This document shows positions 1-6,151 of a DNA stretch of 7,250 nucleotides, piece after piece. The stretch comes from Lachnospiraceae bacterium (GTDB lineage: Bacteria > Bacillota > Clostridia > Lachnospirales > Lachnospiraceae): NCBI GenBank assembly GCA_017412265.1, contig JAFPYK010000234.1, forward strand, positions 1 to 7,250, in the 5' to 3' direction. How positions within the stretch are numbered: position 1 is the stretch's first letter; the number at the start of each line of letters is the position of its first letter. The position numbers were made by a program, and so were the translations under genes. Below the pieces are notes generated by a model. It saw only the letters and a list, made by a program, of their open reading frames with translations, had not been told where the DNA came from and made no database searches.

Positions 1-583
1 GCTTCAGCCCGCCGGGCGTCCTCTTCGCCTCGTACACTCCCAGCACCGAAGCGCCCTCCAGCGTCAGCCTCCTCGCCATGATCAGCCCGATATCGCCGCT
101 TCCCAGGATCACGCACTGCTTTCCGGGGAAATACCCCTGCAGGTTCACCAGGTTCTGGGCAAGTCCCGCGGTCAATACCCCCGCCGGCCTCGTCCCGTGA
201 ATCCACACCTGCTTCGGCGTCCGCTCCCGGCACCCGCAGGCGAGCACCAGGCTCTCACCTTCCACCTGGCAGAGACCCTCCCGGCTGCTGAGCGTCAGCA
301 CATAGGTATCCTTCTTCTCGATCCGTGTCACGAAGGTCCGAAGCCTCGTCTCGACGCCAAGCTCCTCGATCCGGTCGATATCTCTCCTCGCATACTCCGG
401 CCCGGTGAGCCTCTCCCCGTACCGCAGCAGGCCGAAACCGTCATGGATGCACTGGTTCAGGATGCCTCCCAGCTCCTTGTCCCGCTCGATCAGCAGCACC
501 CGGGCTCCATCCTCCTTCGCCGCGGCGGCTCCGGCAAGCCCCGCAGGGCCTCCGCCGATCACAATCACATCATATCGCTCCAT
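1..583 (-). CDS. FAD/NAD(P)-dependent oxidoreductase, GlpA-operon-associated type (3' end cut by window)
   Basis: My translation from the ATG at 583 gives 194 residues open to the window edge, so the C-terminal part is missing. It begins MERYDVIVIGGGPAG, a dinucleotide-binding fold with GGGPAG at 10-15 and the acidic ribose-binding residue E33 at the end of the second strand. LGGILNQCIH at 38-47, ACGCRER at 115-121, and a second Rossmann motif GSGDIG at 161-166 follow, then TPGGLK at 189-194. This pattern is that of the flavoprotein commonly encoded with glycerol-3-phosphate dehydrogenase (GlpA) and a DUF1667 protein in clostridia. The role there is thought to be passing electrons from substrate oxidation to an acceptor. 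The start overlaps the aldolase end by 14 bases, and AGGAG at 593-597 sits 9 bases upstream. Several cysteines (C45, C116, C118) could be redox or structural, which I cannot decide. The family call is confident; the substrate is unknown. Confidence 0.85.
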   Translation of the reverse strand, partial: MERYDVIVIGGGPAGLAGAAAAKEDGARVLLIERDKELGGILNQCIHDGFGLLRYGERLTGPEYARRDIDRIEELGVETRLRTFVTRIEKKDTYVLTLSSREGLCQVEGESLVLACGCRERTPKQVWIHGTRPAGVLTAGLAQNLVNLQGYFPGKQCVILGSGDIGLIMARRLTLEGASVLGVYEAKRTPGGLK

Positions 584-1121
584 CAAGCCACTCTCCTGCC
601 ATCTTCTCCGCCCGCAGGCTCCACTCGTAAGCTTCCTCCAGGGATCCTCCCACGCACACCACGCCGTGATGCGCCAGCAGGCACCCTCTGGCTTTTCCCA
701 GGGCTCTCACACAGTTCTTCGCTAGCCGCCCGGAGCCGCTGACCCCGTAGGCCGCACACACAAATGTCTCCTCTCCCACGCGAAGGTCCTTCCCGCAGGC
801 CGCAAATGTCACGCAGCCGGCGGCATGCGTGTGCACCACCGCCCACACGTCCTCTCTCGCCAGGTAGATCCCCGCGTGCAGCCTCCTCTCGCTCGAAGGC
901 TTGTGCGTCCCGGTCCAGGAGCCGTCCTTCAGGCGCACCTTGCAGATATCCTCTTCCCGCAGCCGCTCATAGCCAAGCCCGCTGGGGGTGATCAGCATCG
1001 TCTCCTCGTCCAGCCGGACCGAGAGGTTCCCCCAGGTGCCCTCGATCAGCCCGTCCTCTGCCAGCCGCTTTCCGTATTCCACCAGGGCCCTGCGGCAGGC
1101 CTGCTCATCTCTCACCTTCAT
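570..1121 (-). CDS. Class II (zinc-dependent) aldolase/adducin family protein, fuculose-1-phosphate aldolase-like
   Basis: A 183-residue cytoplasmic protein of about the size expected for the smaller class II aldolases. It shows the full active site: GNLS at 31-34 and TPSG at 45-48 for phosphate binding, KPSSE at 74-78 with E78 as the likely catalytic acid/base, the zinc pair H97 and H99 in VHTHA, and the third zinc ligand H152 in AHHG. By analogy with E. coli FucA (Glu73, His92, His94, His155) it should cleave a ketose 1-phosphate to dihydroxyacetone phosphate and an aldehyde. Related 5-methylthioribulose-type aldolases and ribulose-5-phosphate epimerases share the fold, so the substrate is open. 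Its ATG overlaps the stop of the preceding aldolase-like gene by 4 bases (ATGA) and its end overlaps the oxidoreductase start, so all three are probably made from one message. A weak GAGGTG at 1133-1138 may be the ribosome site. Confidence 0.88.
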   Translation of the reverse strand: MKVRDEQACRRALVEYGKRLAEDGLIEGTWGNLSVRLDEETMLITPSGLGYERLREEDICKVRLKDGSWTGTHKPSSERRLHAGIYLAREDVWAVVHTHAAGCVTFAACGKDLRVGEETFVCAAYGVSGSGRLAKNCVRALGKARGCLLAHHGVVCVGGSLEEAYEWSLRAEKMAGEWLDGAI

Positions 1122-1699
1122 GAATCTGCCTGCACCTCATTTCTGGAATATTTCTTCCGGTAGACCAGGTGCTCCAGCGCGCACAGAACCGGCGAGAGGT
1201 GCCTGGTCCCCCCGAGCCTTCGCCCGGCGATCTCCACCCGCAGCGCCTTCTTCACCATGCGCACCGCGGTGGCCGTCTCCTTCGGGGTCCGGCCCAGCGC
1301 CAGGATCCCTTCACCCTTCAGAAGATACGCGCAGAACCTCCCACGCAGCTCATCTCTGCTGCGAAGCGGCACCCGGTATCCCAGGATCTGGGCCATATCA
1401 TCCAGCGAAGCGATCAGGTCTCCAGTCATCTGACCGGTCAGCGGCTCCGGCACATACGCATAGATCCGGTAATCGCCGAAGAGCGCGCGGGCAAATGCAG
1501 TCTCCGGGCAGGGCATCCCCTCCCCGTCAAGCTGCAGGAGTTCCTCTCCCACAGCGCATCCGATCCGGGCCTCCGGGACACACAGCTCCCCCAGAAGCTC
1601 CCTCAGTTCCTTCAGCTTCCCTTCCTCGCGACGCATTCTCTCGATCCTCACAAACCTCAGATATAACAGGTCCGGCCGGCAGTTCTCCCCCCGGTACAC
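1118..1699 (-). CDS. Hypothetical protein resembling a class II aldolase fold without metal ligands (possible pseudoenzyme)
   Basis: First gene after the promoter at 1742-1769; 193 residues from a GTG at 1699. The N-terminal third is charged and helical-looking (20-40 rich in R, K, E, L). The rest reads like the C-terminal half of a class II aldolase: YAYVPEP at 80-86 where active members have an HxHPP-like zinc motif, LDDMAQILG at 99-107, LLKGEGILALG at 126-136 where they have L-x-NHG-x-x-x-x-G, and an ending EHLVYRKKYSR at 176-186 that I associate with clostridial aldolase-like proteins. All expected zinc histidines appear replaced, so catalysis by the usual route is unlikely; this alignment is by eye. 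The start is uncertain. GTG 1699 has GAGG only 3 bases upstream but fits a 5' leader of about 35 bases, while ATG 1636 (172 residues) has GAGG 9 bases upstream. The frame upstream closes at a TAA at 1715-1717. The stop overlaps the aldolase ATG. The gene is real; the role is unknown. Confidence 0.7.
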   Translation of the reverse strand: MYRGENCRPDLLYLRFVRIERMRREEGKLKELRELLGELCVPEARIGCAVGEELLQLDGEGMPCPETAFARALFGDYRIYAYVPEPLTGQMTGDLIASLDDMAQILGYRVPLRSRDELRGRFCAYLLKGEGILALGRTPKETATAVRMVKKALRVEIAGRRLGGTRHLSPVLCALEHLVYRKKYSRNEVQADS

Positions 1700-1735
1700 G
1701 AACCTCGATTCCGATTATTCACGAATTCACTCTTA

Positions 1736-1751
1736 TCTATCATTCTATCAT
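1736..1751. repeat. Perfect tandem 8-base direct repeat over the -10 box
   Basis: On the plus strand TCTATCAT occurs twice back to back, at 1736-1743 and 1744-1751. The pair covers the -10 hexamer of the promoter and reaches the expected transcription start. It might be a regulator binding site or simply chance in an AT-rich patch. No clear inverted-repeat operator was found beside it. A looser repeat, ATTCAC-GA-ATTCAC, lies in the leader at 1717-1730. Confidence 0.5.
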
Positions 1752-1769
1752 CGAATCAGGCAGGGTCAA
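1742..1769 (-). promoter_or_regulatory. Sigma-A-type promoter for the aldolase operon
   Basis: Reading the minus strand, TTGACC at 1764-1769 (5 of 6 matches to TTGACA) is followed after 16 bases by TAGAAT at 1742-1747 (5 of 6 matches to TATAAT). The -10 box carries a TGn extension. Transcription should start near 1735, giving a leader of about 35 bases to the GTG at 1699. It lies directly downstream of the terminator that ends the ispD cluster, which is where a new operon would need its own promoter. Confidence 0.72.
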
Positions 1770-1800
1770 CTGATTTCTCCCGCGAGCAAACGATCTTGAC

Positions 1801-1836
1801 AAAAACAAGCCCGGGCCATCCTCTGATAACCCGGGC
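1801..1836 (-). terminator. Rho-independent terminator after ispD
   Basis: In the minus-strand transcript GCCCGGG (1830-1836) pairs with CCCGGGC (1809-1815). The stem continues inward through two U-G wobbles and ATC/GAT to a 4-base AGAG loop, giving 12 continuous pairs. It is followed by UUGUUUUUG (1800-1808). The two wobble pairs would be C/A mismatches in a plus-strand transcript, so the hairpin is built for minus-strand transcription. It begins 35 bases after the ispD stop. Confidence 0.9.
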
Positions 1837-1871
1837 ATCTGCCTCTTGATCTTCTTCACATTTTGCCGGTA

Positions 1872-2558
1872 TCACGCCTCTGCCAGAAATCTCTCCGCGC
1901 TGATCAGGTCCTCCGGCGTGGTGATCTTGATGTTGCGGTAGCTCCCCTCGTAGACGTAAACCGGAAGCCCCAGCATCTTCTCAACCACCATCGCGTCGTC
2001 CGTGATTCCCGCGGCGTCCTGCCCGGCAAGCATCCGGTAGGCCCGGCGCACCAGGTCCAGCGAGAATACCTGCGGCGTCTGCACCGCCCAGACTGTGCTT
2101 CTCTGCGGCGTGTACTCGATCCGGCCGTCCTCCGCGACGATCTTGACCGTGTCCTTCGAAGGCACCGCCGCCACACAGGCACCGGTCTCAAGGCACTTCT
2201 CCAGCCCGCGCGCAAGCATCGCCTCATCGATGCAGGGCCTCGCCCCGTCATGGATGAAGACGACGTCCGCCTCCCCGGCCGCCTCCAGCCCGCAGGCCAC
2301 GGAATCATACCGCTCGGCCCCGCCGGCCACGATCTTCGTCACCTTGGTAAGATGATACCGCTCCACCAGCTCCTCGCGGCAGTAGTCCATCCACTCCGGC
2401 GCCGCCACGAGCACGATCTCGTCCAGAAAGCTCTTCTGCATCACAGCGAGAGAATAATACAGGACCGGATACCCGCCGACCTCCAGATACTGCTTCGGCA
2501 GCTCCGTCCCCATGCGTTTCCCGCTCCCGCCGGACAATACGATTCCAACCGTCTTCAT
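1872..2558 (-). CDS. ispD: 2-C-methyl-D-erythritol 4-phosphate cytidylyltransferase
   Basis: IspD transfers CMP from CTP to methylerythritol phosphate, the third step of the MEP route to isoprenoid precursors, in the cytoplasm. The 228-residue protein matches the usual family length. It has the nucleotide-binding SGGSGKRMG at 9-17 followed by PKQYL at 21-25, AGGAERYDSV at 78-87, HDGARP at 103-108, and then a SKDTVK segment, TPQVF and a C-terminal EGSYRNIKITTPEDL-type ending. The first glycine-rich motif reads SGG rather than the common AAG, a mild variation. I chose the ATG at 2558 over an in-frame GTG at 2567 because GAGGTG at 2565-2570 is an ideal ribosome site 6 bases before the ATG and contains that GTG. 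The gene follows tsaD after 12 bases and is last in the cluster. TarI-type CDP-ribitol enzymes are relatives, but no teichoic-acid genes are near. Confidence 0.9.
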   Translation of the reverse strand: MKTVGIVLSGGSGKRMGTELPKQYLEVGGYPVLYYSLAVMQKSFLDEIVLVAAPEWMDYCREELVERYHLTKVTKIVAGGAERYDSVACGLEAAGEADVVFIHDGARPCIDEAMLARGLEKCLETGACVAAVPSKDTVKIVAEDGRIEYTPQRSTVWAVQTPQVFSLDLVRRAYRMLAGQDAAGITDDAMVVEKMLGLPVYVYEGSYRNIKITTPEDLISAERFLAEA

Positions 2559-2564
2559 GGCAAG

Positions 2565-2570
2565 CACCTC
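2565..2570 (-). promoter_or_regulatory. Ribosome binding site fixing the ispD start
   Basis: GAGGTG immediately after the tsaD TAA stop (2571-2573), 6 bases before the ATG at 2558. Its last three bases are the alternative in-frame GTG start, which would leave only GA after the tsaD stop and so is unlikely to be used. Confidence 0.75.
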
Positions 2571-3599
2571 TTATCTCTGCCCGATCTTCAGGTTCGGCAC
2601 CGCGTTCAGGTCCAGCCCGTCACGCACGCCCTTGATATACTCATAGTACGCCGCCGAGCCGATCATCGCCGCGTTATCCGTACACAGAATCGGGTCCGGG
2701 AAGAACAGCTCGTACCCGGCCTTCTCACAGGCCGCCTTCATACCGGCACGCAGCGCGGAATTCGACGCCACGCCTCCGGCCATGGCCACCTTGCGGATGC
2801 CGAGCTCCTCTGCGGCCAGCATCGTATGCTCCACCAGCACGTCCACAACCGACTGCTGGAAGGAAGCCGCGACGTCCGCCTCGCAGATCGTCTCACCCTT
2901 CATCTTCGCACCGTTTAAGTAGTTGAGCACCGCAGATTTTAACCCGCTGAAGCTGAAGTCCAGCGGTGCCTCATCCACATGCCCCCGTGGGAATACGATC
3001 GCCTTCGGATTGCCTTCCTTCGCTAGCTTATCCACCTTCGGCCCGCCGGGATAGCCCAGGCCGATCGCCCTGGCTACCTTGTCATAGGCCTCGCCCGCCG
3101 CGTCATCTCTGGTGCGCGCGATGATCTCATACTCGCCGTAGTCGCGCACCACCACCAGGTGCGTGTGTCCGCCCGAGACAATCAGGCAGAGGAACGGCGG
3201 CTCCAGGTCCGGGTGCGTGATATAGTTGGCCGAGACATGCCCCTCGATATGGTGCACGCCGATCAGCGGCTTCTTCGCGGCAAATGCGATCGCCTTCGCC
3301 TCGGCGACTCCGACCAGCAGCGCGCCCACGAGCCCCGGCCCGTACGTCACGGCCACCGCGTCCACATCCTGCAGGCTCATGCCCGCCTGCGCGAGAGCCT
3401 CACCGATCACACCGTTGATGTTCTCGATGTGCTTCCGCGAGGCGATCTCCGGCACCACGCCTCCGTAGAGCCGGTGAATGTCAATCTGCGATGAAATCAC
3501 GTTCGAGAGCACCTTCCGCCCGTTGACCACAACCGCGGCAGCCGTCTCGTCACAAGAAGATTCAATCGCAAGAATCTTAACGTCTTGATCCGTCATCAT
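2571..3599 (-). CDS. tsaD: tRNA N6-adenosine threonylcarbamoyltransferase
   Basis: TsaD moves the threonylcarbamoyl group from threonylcarbamoyl-AMP onto A37 of ANN-decoding tRNAs, forming t6A. It works with TsaB and TsaE, both encoded just upstream. The 342 residues are the usual bacterial length. They carry AIESSCDET at 11-19, the HHIEGH metal motif with H117 and H121, SGGHTHLV at 142-149, FSFSGLKSAV at 215-224, AGGVASNSALR at 274-284, and CTDNAAMIG at 306-314 with D308 as the third metal ligand. By analogy with E. coli His111, His115 and Asp300, the Fe/Zn site is complete. Two ATG codons are adjacent; the first (3599) is 7 bases from GAGG at 3607-3610 and overlaps the rnz stop by 4 bases. 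TsaC/Sua5, which makes the intermediate, is not in the window and must be elsewhere. Confidence 0.97.
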   Translation of the reverse strand: MMTDQDVKILAIESSCDETAAAVVVNGRKVLSNVISSQIDIHRLYGGVVPEIASRKHIENINGVIGEALAQAGMSLQDVDAVAVTYGPGLVGALLVGVAEAKAIAFAAKKPLIGVHHIEGHVSANYITHPDLEPPFLCLIVSGGHTHLVVVRDYGEYEIIARTRDDAAGEAYDKVARAIGLGYPGGPKVDKLAKEGNPKAIVFPRGHVDEAPLDFSFSGLKSAVLNYLNGAKMKGETICEADVAASFQQSVVDVLVEHTMLAAEELGIRKVAMAGGVASNSALRAGMKAACEKAGYELFFPDPILCTDNAAMIGSAAYYEYIKGVRDGLDLNAVPNLKIGQR

Positions 3600-4516
3600 T
3601 GCTCATCCTCGTCCGTAAATTGAAGTTCCGCGGTCATCCCGCATTTCCCGCACTTCGCGGCAGGGAAGATCTCCCGCACCGCCGGCAGGAACTCCTTCGG
3701 CCTGGTAAGGGCCGGGCTGTAATGCGTCAGCCACATCTCCTTCGGCTGCGCTTCCCTCGCGAGCTTCGCGGCCTCAATGAAGGTCATATGCTTGTGCTCG
3801 ATGGCCTTGGCCGTCTTCTCCCGCTCACCGTACATGCCCTCGCAGATGAACAGGTCCGCCCCCGCCGCATTTCTCACGATCGAAGGCACCGGCCTCGTAT
3901 CCGTGCAGTACGTGACCTTCAGCCCTCGTCTCGGCGGCCCCAGCACCATATCCGGCGTGAAGACCCGCCCGTCCTCCTCGACGGTCATGCCCTTCTGCAG
4001 CCGGTTCCAGCACTTTAACGGCACCTCATTCTCCTGCGCCCTCTGCGGGTCGAATTTGCCCGCCCGCTCGATCGTCACCGTGTACCCGTAGCAGGTCACC
4101 CGGTGCGCCACCGCGAACGCGTGGATATGATAGTCGTTGATGACGAAATCGTCCTCCGGTCCCTCAATCTCCAGGAACTTCAGCTCAAACGGCAGCTCCG
4201 GCGCGATCACGCGCAGCGAATTGACCACCCGCTCGATGTTCTTCGGACCGATCACCGTCACCGGTTCCGTGCGCTCCGCATTGCCCATGGACAGCAGAAG
4301 GCCCGTCAGCCCGCTGATATGGTCGCCGTGAAAATGCGTGATGCAGATCACGTCGATGGGATGGAAGCTCCACCCCTTCTCCCGGATCGCAATCTGCGTG
4401 CCCTCGCCGCAGTCAATCAGCAGACTGCTGCCGTTGCAGCGCATCATGCAGGAGGTCAGCCACCTCCCCGGAATCGGCATCATGCCCCCGGTCCCAAGCA
4501 AACATACATCTAACAT
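3596..4516 (-). CDS. rnz: Ribonuclease Z (tRNA 3'-processing endonuclease)
   Basis: RNase Z cuts precursor tRNA after the discriminator base so that CCA can be added. The 306-residue metallo-beta-lactamase protein has the short bacterial form. The metal motif HFHGDH is at 61-66 (H61, H63, D65, H66), followed by H138 in AHRVTCYGY, D206 in CTDTRP and H265 in LTHYS. H243 in HMTFIEAA corresponds to the usual proton-relay histidine. The segment around 155-200, with an LGPPRRGLK stretch at 192-200, fits the exosite-bearing insert. The ending is unusual, with CGKCG at 289-293 before an acidic tail. The ATG at 4516 is preceded by AGGAAG with suitable spacing. The gene sits 24 bases after rimI and overlaps tsaD by 4 bases, so two tRNA maturation steps are coupled here. 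An unrelated MBL hydrolase is unlikely given the exosite region. Confidence 0.93.
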   Translation of the reverse strand: MLDVCLLGTGGMMPIPGRWLTSCMMRCNGSSLLIDCGEGTQIAIREKGWSFHPIDVICITHFHGDHISGLTGLLLSMGNAERTEPVTVIGPKNIERVVNSLRVIAPELPFELKFLEIEGPEDDFVINDYHIHAFAVAHRVTCYGYTVTIERAGKFDPQRAQENEVPLKCWNRLQKGMTVEEDGRVFTPDMVLGPPRRGLKVTYCTDTRPVPSIVRNAAGADLFICEGMYGEREKTAKAIEHKHMTFIEAAKLAREAQPKEMWLTHYSPALTRPKEFLPAVREIFPAAKCGKCGMTAELQFTDEDEQ

Positions 4517-4540
4517 AAATCCATCTTCCTGTCTCTTCTC

Positions 4541-5002
4541 TCAGTCCTCTGCCACATGAAATGACATCAGGACCGCGTCTTCTCTCGGCTTCTCGTAGAA
4601 ATCCCTGCGGATTCCGTCCTCGCCGAAACCGATCTTCGTGTATAAGGCCCGCGCGGCCTCGTTGCTCTCGCGCACCTCCAGGTAGAAGTGCCGGATCCCC
4701 CGCATCTCGAGCTTCTGCATCGCGATGACAAGCATCCTCTCGCCGATCTTCTGCCCGCGGGCTTCCGGCGCAATCGCGACATTCAGCAGCTGCGCTTCAT
4801 CCATCACCGTATAGAAGATCGCATAGCCTTCGATCTTCTCACCCCTCGCAGCGACGGTGCACATCGCCCCCGGGGCCTTCATCGCGTCCGCAAATCCCGC
4901 CTCGCTCCAGGGATCGGAGAAGCTTGCCTCCTCGATCTCAAGAACCCTCGGCAGGTCTCCGGGGAACATCGGCCGGAACATCAGAAAGTCCGTCTCAGTC
5001 AT
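4541..5002 (-). CDS. rimI: GNAT N-acetyltransferase, RimI type (ribosomal protein S18-alanine N-acetyltransferase)
   Basis: RimI acetylates protein N-termini using acetyl-CoA; in enterobacteria the target is ribosomal protein S18. The 153-residue protein is of normal length. It has LLNVAIAPEARGQKIGERML at 72-91, the acetyl-CoA pyrophosphate loop being RGQKIGE at 82-88; LEVRESN at 108-114 with E109 a likely catalytic base; NEAARALYTKIGF at 114-126; and RRDFYEKPREDAVLM at 132-146 with Y136 aligning with the family's acid tyrosine. The open frame continues upstream to 5089, but that extension is arginine-rich shadow of tsaB. The ATG at 5002 starts at the family's normal N-terminus, has AAGGGGAG at 5008-5015, and overlaps the tsaB end by 8 bases. 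Adjacency to tsaB supports the RimI call. The true substrate in this organism may differ from S18. Confidence 0.9.
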   Translation of the reverse strand: MTETDFLMFRPMFPGDLPRVLEIEEASFSDPWSEAGFADAMKAPGAMCTVAARGEKIEGYAIFYTVMDEAQLLNVAIAPEARGQKIGERMLVIAMQKLEMRGIRHFYLEVRESNEAARALYTKIGFGEDGIRRDFYEKPREDAVLMSFHVAED

Positions 5003-5714
5003 ACATACTCCCCTTCGTGTGGATGCCCGCCTCGCGCTCCCGCTCCGCCTGCGATTTGCGCAGGTAGATCGGGCGAAATGCATCCGCACTCACCGCGCGC
5101 TCCGCCGGGTAGGTCATCGCGAGCGCTCCCACGCTTGCGGCCCTCTGCCTCGACAGGTGAAGAGGCGCGTACTGCGCGGGCACCGTAAGAAGCGCGTCCA
5201 GCTTCTTCCGGTAGACCGGCACACCGTCGCCGAGGAACGTCACCGGCTCGCCCATCTCATTTAACTGCCGGGCGAGCTCCTCCACGTCCTCCGCCCACTG
5301 CTCCTTCACGACCTCCATCGCTCCGTCCGCGAACCGGTAGAACCCGGTATAGACCTGGTTCCTCCGCGCGTCCATCATCGGGCATACCAGCCCGGAGGCC
5401 CCCCAGAGCCCGTAAGCCATCGCGTCCACGGTCGGCACGGGGATCACCGGCACCTGAAGCGCCAGCCCCAGTCCCTTCGCGGTCGCGGCCCCGATCCGAA
5501 GCCCCGTAAATGACCCCGGTCCGCCGGCGATCGCCACCGCCCCGATCTCCGCCGGATCCGTCTCCGTCATGCGGCAGATCTCATCCACCATCGGAAGCAG
5601 TGTCTGTGAATGCGTCTTCTTATAGTCCACCGTGTACTCTGCCAGGAGCCGGTCATCCTCCAGCAGGGCGCAGGACGCGACCAGGCCCGAAGAATCCAAT
5701 GCCAGCACTTTCAT
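4995..5714 (-). CDS. tsaB: t6A synthesis scaffold protein TsaB
   Basis: TsaB is an inactive TsaD relative that dimerises with TsaD and is needed for threonylcarbamoyl transfer to tRNA A37. The 239 residues match the usual length. They start MKVLALDSSG, as typical of the ASKHA fold; GGPGSFTGLRIG lies at 64-75 as the family signature, and MDARRNQVY follows at about 114-122. The C-terminal YLRKSQAERE is also characteristic. It lacks the HxxxH metal pair seen in TsaD, as expected. The ATG at 5714 overlaps the tsaE stop by 4 bases, with GAGGTG 5 bases upstream. The 3' end overlaps rimI. In Gram-negatives the homologue is called YeaZ. Confidence 0.95.
   Translation of the reverse strand: MKVLALDSSGLVASCALLEDDRLLAEYTVDYKKTHSQTLLPMVDEICRMTETDPAEIGAVAIAGGPGSFTGLRIGAATAKGLGLALQVPVIPVPTVDAMAYGLWGASGLVCPMMDARRNQVYTGFYRFADGAMEVVKEQWAEDVEELARQLNEMGEPVTFLGDGVPVYRKKLDALLTVPAQYAPLHLSRQRAASVGALAMTYPAERAVSADAFRPIYLRKSQAEREREAGIHTKGSMYD
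5008..5015 (-). promoter_or_regulatory. Ribosome binding site fixing the rimI start
   Basis: AAGGGGAG lies inside the last codons of tsaB, 5 bases before the ATG at 5002. It selects this ATG over the earlier in-frame one at 5089, which would add 29 residues not found in RimI proteins. Confidence 0.75.
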
Positions 5715-6151
5715 TTGTCCACCTCGCAGATCTCAATCTTTCTGTAATCAAATCCTCGGGCGGGATCCTTCTCGATCCGGATCCTCACCGCGTCCTCCGG
5801 GATCAGCTCATCGATCAGCTCCGCCCATTCCACCAGGCAGGCGCCCTCGCCGAAGAAATAATCCTCGTACCCGATCTCTTCCATCTCCTCGGGGTCCCCG
5901 ATACGGTAGACGTCGAAATGATAGAAGGGCAGCCGTCCCTCGTCATACTCCTGAATGATCGTGAATGTCGGGCTGGTCACCGGCTCCGTGATGCCGAGCC
6001 CGGCGGCAAACCCCTGCGTGAAGACGGTCTTGCCGGTGCCCAGATCCCCGTTCAGGCAGATCAGGGTGCCCGGAACCGCTCTCTCGCCCATACATTTCCC
6101 GAGAGCATAGGTCTCCTTCGCGGAAAATGTCTCGTAACACTTCTGACTCAT
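5711..6151 (-). CDS. tsaE: t6A synthesis ATPase TsaE
   Basis: TsaE is a small P-loop ATPase that binds the TsaB-TsaD dimer and drives repeated cycles of t6A formation. At 146 residues it is normal size. Walker A is GDLGTGKT at 35-42, SPTF at 60-63 corresponds to the switch I region, HFDVYR at 78-83 holds the conserved aspartate D80, and LVEWAE at 106-111 contains the conserved E108 and W109. It is the first of the t6A genes in the order tsaE-tsaB-rimI-rnz-tsaD. Its ATG overlaps the stop of the YcxB-like gene (ATGA at 6148-6151). A GGGAGG about 10 bases upstream lies inside that gene. Confidence 0.95.
   Translation of the reverse strand: MSQKCYETFSAKETYALGKCMGERAVPGTLICLNGDLGTGKTVFTQGFAAGLGITEPVTSPTFTIIQEYDEGRLPFYHFDVYRIGDPEEMEEIGYEDYFFGEGACLVEWAELIDELIPEDAVRIRIEKDPARGFDYRKIEICEVDK

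Noticed and set aside
197..742. Plus-strand open frame (181 codons) at the left end
   Set aside because: The minus strand here encodes the flavoprotein with clear FAD and NAD motifs and the aldolase C-terminus.
1738..1747. Possible leader peptide starting at an ATG at the -10 box of the aldolase promoter
   Set aside because: That ATG lies upstream of the expected transcription start and would not be in the message.
988..1773. Plus-strand open frame (261 codons) opposite the aldolase and aldolase-like genes
   Set aside because: Ser/Pro/Arg-rich antisense translation that also runs over the minus-strand promoter; the minus-strand frames carry real family motifs.
2559..2567. GTG start for ispD adding three residues
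   Set aside because: The GTG is part of the GAGGTG ribosome site for the ATG at 2558 and has no ribosome site of its own.
1863..2918. Long plus-strand open frame (351 codons) opposite ispD and tsaD
   Set aside because: It lies wholly antisense to two well-supported genes, is rich in Arg, His and Leu as expected from the complement of GC-rich codons, and shows no recognisable domain.
5003..5089. Upstream in-frame start giving a 182-residue RimI
   Set aside because: The extra 29 residues are Arg/Ser-rich, lie inside tsaB and lack family similarity; the ATG at 5002 has an excellent ribosome site.
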